From JAABPW01 sp037132275 (GTDB lineage: Bacteria > Verrucomicrobiota > Kiritimatiellia > CAIKKV01 > CAITUY01): a stretch of DNA of 45,358 nucleotides. The notes below the pieces were generated by a model that worked only from the letters and a program-made list of their open reading frames with translations, was not told the origin of the DNA and ran no database searches. Location: the NCBI GenBank assembly GCA_037132275.1, contig JBAXPK010000019.1, forward strand, positions 1 to 45,358. Reading direction: 5' to 3'. Positions 9,320 to 17,784 of the stretch are shown here, one piece after another. A program made the translations under genes and the position numbers. How positions within the stretch are numbered: the stretch's first letter is position 1; every line of letters starts with the position of its first letter.

Positions 9320-9354
9320 CTTATATCCCAGATCTCAAATTTCAGATTTCAGAT
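9320..9354 (-). repeat. Degenerate 7-bp tandem repeat between moxR and the DUF58 gene
   Basis: Read on the minus strand, five consecutive heptads fill most of the intergenic gap: ATCTGAA, ATCTGAA, ATTTGAG, ATCTGGG and ATATAAG. The first two are identical and the rest drift from the same pattern. The first base of the array is the last base of the moxR stop codon. Confidence 0.6.
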
Positions 9355-10340
9355 CAGGGTACGGGGATTTCATTCAGGATTTTGGCGATGATATCTTCGC
9401 TCTTCAGGTTTTCTGCCTCGGCTTCGTAGGTCAGGATAAGGCGATGGCGCAGGACGTCATAGGCGATTTCCTTGATGTCCTGGGGGGTGGCATAGGCGCG
9501 CCCATGGAGCAGGGCATTGGCGCGGGCGGCGATATTCAAGTACAGGCTGGCGCGGGGTGATCCGCCGTACTGGATGTGGTGCCCGATATCGAGTTTGTAA
9601 TCGGCCGGTTTGCGGGTGGCGAAAACGATGTCGAGGATGTAATCGGCCACTTTCTCGTCGCAGTACACTTGATCCAGAATGTCGCGCATGGCGAGAATCT
9701 GTTCGGCGGACATGACCGTGTTGATCTTGATATCCGCCTTGCGGGTGAATCGGTTCATGATGCGGCGTTCGTCGTCTTTGGAAGGATAATCCACGCGGCA
9801 TTTGAGCATGAAGCGGTCGATCTGGGCTTCGGGTAACGGGTAGGTGCCTTCCTGTTCCAGAGGATTCTGGGTAGCCATGACCATGAACGGCTCAGGCAGG
9901 GGATAGGTTTTATCGCCGATGGTGACCTGGTGTTCCTGCATGGCCTCCAGAAGGGCGGATTGAACCTTGGCGGGGGCGCGGTTGATTTCATCGGCCAGTA
10001 GGAGGTTAGTGAAGATGGGGCCAAGCCGCGGGCTGAACGTGCCTTCACGCGGATTGAATACCATGGTGCCTATGACGTCGGCAGGCAACAAGTCGGGCGT
10101 GAAACTAATGCGTTGGAATTTCAGGCCGAGCGCCTGCGCCATGGTTTTGACGGCGGTGGTTTTGGCCAGGCCGGGAACCCCCTCGATGAGGAGATGGCCG
10201 TTTGAAATGAGGGCGATCAACATGCGATCCAGCAGACGTTCCTGCCCGACCAGCACCTTGTTGACTTCCTGTCGGACGGCTTCAATAAGGGCCTTCTGCT
10301 CATTGATAGTGTGGGTGGTGGCGGCGATATCGGTGCTCAT
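9354..10340 (-). CDS. moxR: MoxR-family AAA+ ATPase
   Basis: A 328-residue cytoplasmic AAA+ ATPase of the MoxR type. Walker A is GVPGLAKTT at 54-62 and Walker B is LLLADE at 113-118, followed by INRAPAKVQSALLEAMQE. The sensor 1 stretch ATQNPLEQEGTYPLPEAQIDRF is characteristic of the family. MoxR proteins act as chaperone-like remodelers of VWA-domain partners, here the DUF58 and Bat proteins downstream. Full length. Its ATG overlaps by 4 bases (ATGA) the stop of the small frameshifted ORF upstream, so translation is probably coupled to it. Confidence 0.95.
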   Translation of the reverse strand: MSTDIAATTHTINEQKALIEAVRQEVNKVLVGQERLLDRMLIALISNGHLLIEGVPGLAKTTAVKTMAQALGLKFQRISFTPDLLPADVIGTMVFNPREGTFSPRLGPIFTNLLLADEINRAPAKVQSALLEAMQEHQVTIGDKTYPLPEPFMVMATQNPLEQEGTYPLPEAQIDRFMLKCRVDYPSKDDERRIMNRFTRKADIKINTVMSAEQILAMRDILDQVYCDEKVADYILDIVFATRKPADYKLDIGHHIQYGGSPRASLYLNIAARANALLHGRAYATPQDIKEIAYDVLRHRLILTYEAEAENLKSEDIIAKILNEIPVP

Positions 10341-10545
10341 GGTGTCTCTCCGGGTTTAAGCGGGTTTCTTGTTGTATCTTCGTCGTGTTTCCTGTCTTCA
10401 GTCGGTTTCGGTTTATCTTTTAACATATCGGTTGCGCCTAGTGTAAGGGATTCTGCGTTGAATGAACCAAAAGATAAATCAAAGGGCTTAATCGGCTGTT
10501 CATGGCTTTGACGGTGGCCATGGTAGTGGCGTTTATTTCCAACAT
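10337..10545 (-). pseudogene. Small ORF upstream of moxR, readable only with a -1 frameshift
   Basis: Missed by simple ORF calling. An ATG at 10545 follows an excellent AGGAG (10558-10554, 8 bases spacing), 25 bases after the small heat-shock gene. The zero frame gives a 35-residue peptide beginning MLEINATTMATVKAM and stops at a TAG at 10440-10438. The -1 frame stays open from there to a TGA at 10339-10337 that overlaps the moxR ATG as ATGA, exactly as a real gene in this operon would. Joined, the product is about 69 residues, with a hydrophilic tail rich in Lys, Asp, Glu and Thr and no membrane segment. The shift could be a one-base sequencing or natural deletion, or frameshifting at CCCTTTG (10486-10480), which is in the correct X XXY YYZ register. 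I do not recognise the protein. Confidence 0.5.
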
Positions 10546-10570
10546 GTTATGTTCTCCTGGGCTACCACGA

Positions 10571-11323
10571 TTAATGAATGTTAATTGGCTGTTCTGACGG
10601 AGTGGAGGAATCGTTTTTGGGAACCAATACCCTTAACAGGCCGTTGGTGAACGACGCCTGAATCTTACCGGGATTGGTTGTGGCCCCCGGTAAAAGGAGG
10701 CGCCGCTCAAAACGACAGTTCGTGAGGCGGGTTTGAAGGGATATATTTGTGACGTTTGTTTCTGTTTGGCGGGATGCCTGTTCCGCAACAAGGGTCAAAA
10801 CAGAACCGTTTAGACCTATGTGAATCCCGGATTTTTCAACACCGGGCAGACTGACCGAGATCACATAGGCGTCCTCATCGTCCTGAATCCTGAATCCGGG
10901 TGTGATTTGAAGCCGGGCCCATCCTTCATCAAAACCGGTGTTAAAAGTCTCCGCATCATTCAAGGCGTGAGTAAATAGGGCATCAATCTGGCGTTGCATC
11001 CTGCGCATCTGCAAAAAAGAATCATCGTAAGGAACCGCGCTGCCGCCGTCGAAAGGGGGATTCGACTCGGCGACAGGCGGTTGAGAAGGAAAGGGGGCGC
11101 AGAACGCCTGATCAAAGAGGCGGTTGATATGAGCATGCATGGATTCAATTTCATCGGTCTGGCTCCAGCCGGGGCTTGAGGCCTGTAAGCGGTTCGCCTC
11201 AGAGGATTTGTTGAGGTGACGCTGAAGGAAAAGCCCGAGTTGGAGCAGCATCACGATGCAAAGGAGTATGACCGCCATCATCAGGAGGCGCGGCGTCCGG
11301 GATTGTTCCTTTGTCTCAGTCAT
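10571..11323 (-). CDS. Membrane-anchored small heat-shock protein (Hsp20/alpha-crystallin)
   Basis: A 250-residue protein. A short basic N-terminus is followed by one membrane segment at 13-33, a linker with two amphipathic segments (HINRLFDQAF, QIDALFTHAL), and an alpha-crystallin domain at about 143-236. The domain shows the usual ISVSLPGVEKSGIHI start and the closing FTNGLLRVLVP motif. Positive charges before the membrane segment predict that the chaperone domain faces the periplasm. Ordinary Hsp20 proteins are soluble and cytosolic. The frame extends upstream, but I start at 11323: GGAG lies 6 bases before this ATG, and the longer forms lack a ribosome site. It is the first gene of the MoxR/Bat operon. 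Confidence 0.82.
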   Translation of the reverse strand: MTETKEQSRTPRLLMMAVILLCIVMLLQLGLFLQRHLNKSSEANRLQASSPGWSQTDEIESMHAHINRLFDQAFCAPFPSQPPVAESNPPFDGGSAVPYDDSFLQMRRMQRQIDALFTHALNDAETFNTGFDEGWARLQITPGFRIQDDEDAYVISVSLPGVEKSGIHIGLNGSVLTLVAEQASRQTETNVTNISLQTRLTNCRFERRLLLPGATTNPGKIQASFTNGLLRVLVPKNDSSTPSEQPINIH

Positions 11324-11350
11324 CAGTTTCTCCAACATATCAATCAGCAA

Positions 11351-11388
11351 GGGGAAATAGCAGGGGGTGTGCCAAGAGGGGAAATAGC
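11351..11388. repeat. 11-bp direct repeat flanking the -24/-12 element
   Basis: GGGGAAATAGC occurs at 11351-11361 and again at 11378-11388, 27 bases apart. One copy overlaps the -12 box and the other sits just upstream of the -24 box. Confidence 0.55.
11359..11375 (-). promoter_or_regulatory. Sigma-54-type -24/-12 promoter of the hsp20-moxR-bat operon
   Basis: On the minus strand TTGGCAC (11375-11369) and TGCT (11362-11359) give GG-N10-GC spacing, matching the RpoN consensus TTGGCAC-N5-TTGCW at all but one of the conserved bases. The predicted transcript start is near 11349, leaving a leader of about 26 bases that contains the GGAG ribosome site. I found no convincing sigma-70 element on this strand here. 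Confidence 0.55.
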
Positions 11389-11537
11389 GTTGGGGTATGG
11401 CTGTGTGGTTGTGAATAATGCTGGAATATTGAGATCCCAGGGTTCTTGCTTGACTGGCGAGCTGACAAAATGTCCGGCCGCAGGACAAGATGTCGGTTAT
11501 TTGGTGTATTCAAACGCTGATTTTACAGGTATTTTCC

Positions 11538-11566
11538 TTGCCTATGCGCTACGGGGGTCGTACAAA
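11538..11566 (+). promoter_or_regulatory. Possible sigma-70 promoter of the barrel/exosortase operon
   Basis: TTGCCT (11538-11543), 17 bases, then TACAAA (11561-11566): four of six matches in each box at ideal spacing, with the predicted start near 11573, about 24 bases before the ATG. Weak but correctly placed. Confidence 0.35.
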
Positions 11567-11596
11567 TAGTGACCAGTGTAATGGGGGCCCTGTACT

Positions 11597-13189
11597 ATGA
11601 TCAATAGTCAACGAATTGCATTAGTTTTATTGGTCTTTCTTGGCTTGGGCGCGATGTCATTGTCGGCCCAGACGACGCGGTGGGATGCCTATCAACTCGA
11701 AAACGCTCCAGACAACGCCAACATCCTGATTGGACCGTTTTCTTCCGACCTCGCCTTTTCTCAGTCGGTGGGGATCCGGAATATCAGGAGCAGTGGCGCC
11801 GGGATGGATTACCTGTACGCGAGTCATGGGAAAGGAAGTGCCTCTTCCTCGAGTCAGCCGAACACCTATGGGCGAGTAAAAAAGGATGGCACTGATTTTC
11901 CCATGGTCTCGCAGTTGACCGCCAATAATTACCTGTTGATCAGCAAGTATATGGGGGTGAATATTTCTTTCTCGCTTGCCTATCACTATTTTCCGAATGG
12001 AACTGAAGACGACAGTTTTGATATGGATCCCAGTATTACCGCCCAAATGGGATCCTTTACGGCAGGCGCTTCCGCTGATTGGAGTGGAGGGACATTTAAT
12101 GGACGCGATATGGGGGCTTACTCAGGTAGCCAATCAAGAGGCTTCTTCGCTAACTTTTCAACCGATTTTGAACTCACTCCCTACGTTCGGGGACGCTTTT
12201 TCGAACGGCCGTCGTACCGTGTGGATTATGTGGATTCACGGGGGTATGCCGATACTTTAAGCGGGCAACGTTACCCGGTTTTTCAGAACCAGTTGGGGGT
12301 GGACTTTGACTGGCAGATGGCGCCGGATAAAGCTCTGGGGTATTCCGTCAGCCGGACAGATACCATCCCGCAAGGCAACGGTTATGATATCAGTCGGAGC
12401 GTGATTTATCACCACGGGTTGGAATACCGGGAGGAATTGAATCCCCTGACGGCCGTCGGGTGTCGCGCGGATTACAACTGGCGGGATTATTTAAATCAGC
12501 GCGGATCCCAGTTTCAGCAGGATTATGTGGTTTTCCTGGATCGTGCTCTTTCCGATGATACCACCGTCAATGCGTCCCTTGGATACAGTATTGACCAGAT
12601 GCGGAATGCGGGCGGGACAGGAGCCACCGCCGGGGCCGGGTATGAGACGAACGGCGTCTCGGGCGCGGTGATTGGCGGAGTGGGGGTGCAGACCCGGTTG
12701 ACGGACTTTCTGAGTCACAGTCTGGGGTACTCCCGGAGTCAACGTGCCGGGTTTCAGGCGGGAGCCGAACTGGCAGACTCTATCCGTTATCATATTCAGT
12801 GGGCCAATCCCGAGACTTGGTCCATCGGGTTTTCGACGGCTTATGAAGTAGTCACCCCGCAACTTGCCAGAGCGGGGGGCTATTCGGATTGGGCCAACCA
12901 GCTTTCCGTGGCACGGTCCCTGACGCATAGCCTGTCGGCGACGATAACCACCGCCTATGTTGCTCGAATGAATGATGCCCCTCCCCCGGATGCCGTAGCG
13001 GGGGGCGATCTCTTCCTCAGTAGTGACTATGATACCTGGGCCACCACGGTGGGATTGGTCAAAACTTTGACCGACCGGCTGAAACTCTATACCTATGCGG
13101 AGCATTTGGAGCGGCTCAGCAGCAATGCCGAGTTGGCGGGCACTCGGGATACAGTTGGGATGACAATCGGATACTATTATGACTTTTAA
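11597..13189 (+). CDS. Outer-membrane beta-barrel protein linked to the exosortase
   Basis: A 530-residue protein with a signal peptide (1-24, cleavage after SLSA). After it come many alternating amphipathic strands (for example YVRGRFFERPSYRVDYV, LKLYTYAEHLERL) and a C-terminal aromatic residue in YYYDF, the signal for insertion by the Bam machinery. It resembles the putative porins (BBP2_2-like) found in exopolysaccharide/exosortase loci; the family name is my judgement from its look, not a search. The next gene starts inside its last codons (11-base overlap), so the two products are co-translated and probably act together at the envelope, perhaps in polymer export. Confidence 0.8.
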   Translation: MINSQRIALVLLVFLGLGAMSLSAQTTRWDAYQLENAPDNANILIGPFSSDLAFSQSVGIRNIRSSGAGMDYLYASHGKGSASSSSQPNTYGRVKKDGTDFPMVSQLTANNYLLISKYMGVNISFSLAYHYFPNGTEDDSFDMDPSITAQMGSFTAGASADWSGGTFNGRDMGAYSGSQSRGFFANFSTDFELTPYVRGRFFERPSYRVDYVDSRGYADTLSGQRYPVFQNQLGVDFDWQMAPDKALGYSVSRTDTIPQGNGYDISRSVIYHHGLEYREELNPLTAVGCRADYNWRDYLNQRGSQFQQDYVVFLDRALSDDTTVNASLGYSIDQMRNAGGTGATAGAGYETNGVSGAVIGGVGVQTRLTDFLSHSLGYSRSQRAGFQAGAELADSIRYHIQWANPETWSIGFSTAYEVVTPQLARAGGYSDWANQLSVARSLTHSLSATITTAYVARMNDAPPPDAVAGGDLFLSSDYDTWATTVGLVKTLTDRLKLYTYAEHLERLSSNAELAGTRDTVGMTIGYYYDF

Positions 13190-16100
13190 CCGGAAAACGA
13201 TGCCCCTGTCGCATCAGGCCGTGCTTTTTTCAGTAGCAGTTCTCGTTCTGGCATGGATTTGGGCGAATCTTTCCCGCTTGGCGGCTGGCCAAAACGGCGT
13301 TCTGTCTTTTTTCCTCGGATCCCTCTTTGCCTTGATTTTGATTTTCAGACCCAAGCTCGATGCGGAGGGATTCAAGCTGCCTGGCTGGGCATTGGGACTC
13401 ATCGGAGCCGCAGGGACGTTTATGGCGATTGTGGGGATGATCATTCCCGTCCATCAGGTGGAGTGGCTTGGAGTTCTTCTGGTGCTGTATGCCGCCCTTG
13501 CTTGGGCTCTACCCAGGCGATATGCAAAAGATCTGATTCTGGCCCTTTTCCTTGTGTATTGGATCCATCCGCTCCCCAGTCAGATCTTTGGTCCCATCCA
13601 ACTGGGAATGCAGGGGTTGTCTGTCAAGCTGAGCGAGGGGTTGTTGCAAGCGGTCAATGTCCGGGTCTGGGGCGATGGTCTTGTATTGAGGATCGGGGCG
13701 CGGGAATTCGGCGTGCCGGAATCCTGCAGCGGGATGAAGACAGGCATTACGGTTATGTTCTGCGGGTTGGGCGTCGGTCTTCTGATGCGTTTCCGGGGTT
13801 TGGCATTGGTGGGTCTCCTCGGGGTAGGCATGATTCAGGTTCTGCTTTTGAACGTCATACGCATTTCCGGGATGGTCTGGCTTGGCAAAGAGAAGCCGCC
13901 TGGCTGGAATGATCAGGTCCTGCATGACACCATGGGGATATTCCTCTTGCTGGCGGTAGGCCTTATTCATCTGGATGCCGTTCTGCTGCGTCAATGGATG
14001 GCTTCCCGTCAGAGACGCGAGATGTTGACGGTGATGAATGATGATATCGGCGAGCCGGAGGACAAACAACGTCGCTGGCCCGCCTTCTGGCGATTTGTTT
14101 TTACGTGGTGGAAGCACATGGCCACCGCCGTGATCCTGGTGGTGATGATTTTGGGGTTTACCGCCCGCCTGAAACCGAGCCATCGCGCGGAGATGATCCG
14201 GGGAGTGGCCAGGGGATTGGCCACATTCGATCTGGAGAACGCCCAACGGGCAGTTCAGGCGGCGCTCGCATTGAGGCCTGATGATGACGACCTATTACTT
14301 GACCTGGCGCGAATCAAGATCATCCGGGGCAAGCAGGAGGAAGGCTTGCGCATCATCCGGCGCAAACCGGTCAAGGCTCGCAGTTTGGAGGAACGGGTGC
14401 TTGAGGCCCGCGCTCTGATGGAACTTAAGCGACTTTCCGAGGTGACTGAGGTGGTCGCCCTGTTCCCGCCGGAATCACGGAACCTGCCTGGGGTGGCTAT
14501 GGTGCTGGCGGAGTTCAAGGCGTCGCTGGACAAACCGTCCGAAGTCGGTGCGTATGTCGTTGTGGCCGCGAAGGGAGTGGGGACTCAGGAACGTATCCGG
14601 GGCCTGTTCCCCTATATGGCGGCGCGCGACTTGTGGGACTCGATTCGCCTCTCGGATTCTGATTTGCCCTATGCGACCGTGATTCAGGGAATTATTGCTG
14701 TCGAGGCAAGACTCCGGGCGAATGATGTCACTGGCGCCGCGAACGTCTTGCGGAGGGCCATGAAGGGGCGTGAGCTTAACATGCTGTTTCTCAATCCCGT
14801 CATCCGAATCATGCGCGACCGCCCCGATCCGGAATGGCAGAACCTGTTTGAATCCCTCTTCATGACAAATCTCAAGACGTTGAAGCCCGTTGATCTCACA
14901 CTGGCCATGGATGGCGCGTTTTCAATTGGACGGCCCGACATCGGTTGGCTTGCGTATACCCGCCTGGCCACGGTGGCTCCGGATGACCCGATGTTGCTCA
15001 TTGCGCCGGCGGAATATGGCCGGAAATGGTTCCGGTTCCATCATGAGATGATCGGGTTGGGCGGGTTTGGCGAGACGGCGATTGACATCAAACCATTCTA
15101 CCAGTTTGCTTCCGGCCTTTCACCGTGGAAGGAACTTTGGGCGCATATTCCGATGGCGGATGAGCTCGGGGGCATTATCACTCGCGAGAGCTATCAGCGC
15201 AAACTCGTTCTCTGCCTGGCGGCGCTTCGCAAAATGGAAGAGAAGGATGCCCTTGATTTCCGGCTGCAACTTCTTTGGGGGCGTGTGCTGGGCGAACTGG
15301 GGCGCTGGGATGAGGCCCATGCAAAACTAAGACAATTTGAAGATCAACGGAGGCGTCAGCACTCGAGTTTTCTTTTGGCCCATGCCGATTTGTACAAGGA
15401 ACAGGGTGATTGGGAAATGTGCTATGAGACCCTGTCGGAATTTGTCCGGACCGACCCGCATCCTTCGCTGACCGTTTGGCTGGATCTGTCGAACGCGGCG
15501 ATGTCGCTCGACCTGGGCTCCTATGCCATGGGCTGCATGGAGGAGGCCCGGCATGACTACCCCGAATCGGAAGAATGGGCGTTGGCCATGGTCGGGATGT
15601 GGAGTTTCTTCGGGTTCAGTGAGGAGGCTCTATTTGTCGCGAACAATATGAAGAACACGCCCCATGCCGTCCTCCGGGCCAAGTTGCTGCTTGATACCGG
15701 ACGTGTGTTTGAGGGCCAGAAACTGATCCTGGTTGAAAACTTGAACGACATGGCGCTCCCGAAACGCCAAACGGAGTTGCTGATCCCGGCGGAATGGACA
15801 CTTGAATGGCGAGGTGGTCGGATTCAAGACGCCGACTATGATCGCGAACTAAAGGCGATCAAGCCCCGCCAAACTCCCTTTCTCAAAGCACTGAATGCGA
15901 ACAAAGCCGCTTGGTACGAGGCGAAGGGACGCGGAGACACCTCTGACCTGTCAAAGTGGACGGAAATCGGGCGCGATGCGAGGGAAAAGTCATTGGCTTT
16001 AAGCGAGCTCACGCTTCTACTGATGCGTCAGGGACGGACCAATGAAGCGGCGATCGCCACGAGAAAGGCGATCGACTATATGCCGTCCTCGGGCCTGCTC

Positions 16101-17201
16101 CGTCGGATCGACGTCCTGTTGAAGAAGGATGCGGAGTCGGCGGCGACAGCGTTCGCGGCACAGCCCCTCGATGGTGAAATATGGTTGGCCTATCTTGTCA
16201 CACAGGTTCGAGCCGGGGCCAAGGCGGACTGGGCGGATCGCGAGGTATCGGAAGCGATAAGCGCACACCGTTATGCGCCGGGCAACCTGGTTAGGGCAGG
16301 CGACTTTTTGTTGCGGAATAACTATACCAATGCGGCCTGCATGGCGGCCCGCTCAGCCATCAAGGATGGACAGGGCCTGCTTGCCGCCGATGTTCTGGGG
16401 GTGACGGCGGCGGTGAAGATCAAAGACAATGCATGGGCGCTCGTCTGCGCCAGGGCTGGCGCCGAACATGCCATCGAACCCTGGCCGTTTTACAAGATCA
16501 TTGTTGGGTTGAAGATCCGTTCAAACAAGGCGGATCCGGATACCATACGGGCTTTGGAGGGACTGGCGTCGCAATATCCGGAGGAGAGCATCTGGGCAGA
16601 ACGTTTGGGAGAGGTATATTTCCAGAAAGGCCAGACCGACCGTGCGCTTGGAGTTTTGGAAGATGCCTTGGCCCGGGAACTGGGGCAAAAGCAGGCGCTT
16701 CCTCGAACCTATCTGCTGGCGGCTGAGGCTGCCCGGCGTGAAGGAAATGTTTCTCGAGCCATCAAGATCCTCAAGGCCGCCCGTATCCGGTATCCCGCCG
16801 ATGTCAATGTGCTCAATAACCTGATTTTTACACTGGCACAGGATCCGATGTTTGTTTCGGAAGCCCTGGAATCACTGCCTGAGCTTCTCAAAACCCATCG
16901 GGATGATTTTGCCATCTATGACACAGCGGCTCTTGTCTATATGAGGTCGGGTAATCTTGCCGAGGCCGAGAAATACATGCAAAAAGCGCTTGCGATGGTA
17001 AAGAAGGGGGAATATGCATGGCTTGAGGTGTACTTGAATGCCGCTGAAGCACAGATCCGGATGGGCAAACTTCGGGATGCACATGAGAGTTTATCGTTGA
17101 TCTTCAAGAGTCCGGAACGGTCTTCATCCATGGATGCCCGCGCCCGGGAACTGCAGGATGAACTCGTGCGCAAAGAGCGAGAGCAGTCGAAGTGGTTCTA
17201 A
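13179..17201 (+). CDS. Exosortase fused to a large TPR solenoid
   Basis: A 1340-residue fusion. The first 280 residues are a multi-pass exosortase/archaeosortase domain with its complete catalytic set: Cys183 in PESCSG, Arg228 in NVIRIS and His249 in VLHD, all predicted at the periplasmic face. Such enzymes cleave C-terminal sorting signals (PEP-CTERM type) and pass the protein to another acceptor. A further membrane segment at about 314-330 leads into roughly 1000 residues of helical TPR-like repeats (ENAQRAVQAALALRPDDDDLL, RALGVLEDALARELG, YMRSGNLAEAEKYMQKAL). The EpsI-type domain often fused to or next to exosortases is missing. It overlaps the barrel gene by 11 bases. No protein in the window carries an evident sorting signal, so substrates lie elsewhere. 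The frame is intact. Confidence 0.85.
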   Translation: MTFNRKTMPLSHQAVLFSVAVLVLAWIWANLSRLAAGQNGVLSFFLGSLFALILIFRPKLDAEGFKLPGWALGLIGAAGTFMAIVGMIIPVHQVEWLGVLLVLYAALAWALPRRYAKDLILALFLVYWIHPLPSQIFGPIQLGMQGLSVKLSEGLLQAVNVRVWGDGLVLRIGAREFGVPESCSGMKTGITVMFCGLGVGLLMRFRGLALVGLLGVGMIQVLLLNVIRISGMVWLGKEKPPGWNDQVLHDTMGIFLLLAVGLIHLDAVLLRQWMASRQRREMLTVMNDDIGEPEDKQRRWPAFWRFVFTWWKHMATAVILVVMILGFTARLKPSHRAEMIRGVARGLATFDLENAQRAVQAALALRPDDDDLLLDLARIKIIRGKQEEGLRIIRRKPVKARSLEERVLEARALMELKRLSEVTEVVALFPPESRNLPGVAMVLAEFKASLDKPSEVGAYVVVAAKGVGTQERIRGLFPYMAARDLWDSIRLSDSDLPYATVIQGIIAVEARLRANDVTGAANVLRRAMKGRELNMLFLNPVIRIMRDRPDPEWQNLFESLFMTNLKTLKPVDLTLAMDGAFSIGRPDIGWLAYTRLATVAPDDPMLLIAPAEYGRKWFRFHHEMIGLGGFGETAIDIKPFYQFASGLSPWKELWAHIPMADELGGIITRESYQRKLVLCLAALRKMEEKDALDFRLQLLWGRVLGELGRWDEAHAKLRQFEDQRRRQHSSFLLAHADLYKEQGDWEMCYETLSEFVRTDPHPSLTVWLDLSNAAMSLDLGSYAMGCMEEARHDYPESEEWALAMVGMWSFFGFSEEALFVANNMKNTPHAVLRAKLLLDTGRVFEGQKLILVENLNDMALPKRQTELLIPAEWTLEWRGGRIQDADYDRELKAIKPRQTPFLKALNANKAAWYEAKGRGDTSDLSKWTEIGRDAREKSLALSELTLLLMRQGRTNEAAIATRKAIDYMPSSGLLRRIDVLLKKDAESAATAFAAQPLDGEIWLAYLVTQVRAGAKADWADREVSEAISAHRYAPGNLVRAGDFLLRNNYTNAACMAARSAIKDGQGLLAADVLGVTAAVKIKDNAWALVCARAGAEHAIEPWPFYKIIVGLKIRSNKADPDTIRALEGLASQYPEESIWAERLGEVYFQKGQTDRALGVLEDALARELGQKQALPRTYLLAAEAARREGNVSRAIKILKAARIRYPADVNVLNNLIFTLAQDPMFVSEALESLPELLKTHRDDFAIYDTAALVYMRSGNLAEAEKYMQKALAMVKKGEYAWLEVYLNAAEAQIRMGKLRDAHESLSLIFKSPERSSSMDARARELQDELVRKEREQSKWF

Positions 17202-17215
17202 CCCTTCCCGCGTTG

Positions 17216-17722
17216 TCACATTTCGTATAGGGTAGCGTCCCGCCGTGGCGCCGGGATGGGGGGGGCCTTGTTCCTGCTTGTTTTTTCCTTTTCCGGCAAG
17301 ATAAACGGGTCCTCTTTTTCCAGGCGGTCGCCAAGTTCCGCTTCAATGGAATCCGGATCTTCGCCGGCTTCAAGGCGATTCAACGCCTCCTGCATGCCCG
17401 AACCCAATTTCATGCCGGTCATGTCCGAGAACTTGCGCATCAAGGTGGCGGCCTGACGGGGATCCTCCTCACTCATGCCGTCAGCCTCGCGGGCGAGGGC
17501 ATCCATGGCCCGTTCCATCTTGGATTCATCCATGGGCATGGCCGGCGTCCCCTCTGCCGGGGCTTCCTTCGCCCTGCCGGTGTGGGCAAATACGGAAATC
17601 TGCTTGGACAGCGTGACTCGTTTGCATTGGGGGCACTGAGGCCGCTTGGCGGGCTGAATGGTGCGCGATAAGAAGTTGTAGATCGTATTGCACTTCTGGC
17701 AGTAGAATTCGTAAATGGGCAT
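17216..17722 (-). CDS. FmdB-type zinc ribbon protein
   Basis: A 168-residue protein. The N-terminus MPIYEFYCQKC begins an FmdB/CxxC regulatory-type zinc ribbon with metal ligands C8, C11, C30 and C33. The usual family length is about 70-110 residues; the rest here is an acidic, charged helical tail (ADGMSEEDPRQAATLMRKFSDM) with no recognisable domain. Function of the family is uncertain; regulatory and metal-binding roles have been suggested. It is convergent with the exosortase gene, 14 bases away, and lies 62 bases downstream of the OmpA-domain gene on the same strand. Confidence 0.85.
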   Translation of the reverse strand: MPIYEFYCQKCNTIYNFLSRTIQPAKRPQCPQCKRVTLSKQISVFAHTGRAKEAPAEGTPAMPMDESKMERAMDALAREADGMSEEDPRQAATLMRKFSDMTGMKLGSGMQEALNRLEAGEDPDSIEAELGDRLEKEDPFILPEKEKTSRNKAPPIPAPRRDATLYEM

Positions 17723-17784
17723 AATGATTACTCGCTCGTAAATGAGGATAGAGTTGTCGTTACATGATTGATCCTTGATAGATC

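Noticed and set aside
11324..11488. Longer start of the small heat-shock protein
   Set aside because: The 55 extra residues lack a ribosome site and cover the promoter region; GGAG sits before ATG 11323.
13253..13912. 219-codon open frame on the plus strand inside the exosortase domain
   Set aside because: It overlaps the catalytic region of the exosortase in another frame, and its product is a low-complexity Arg/Gly/Ser string.
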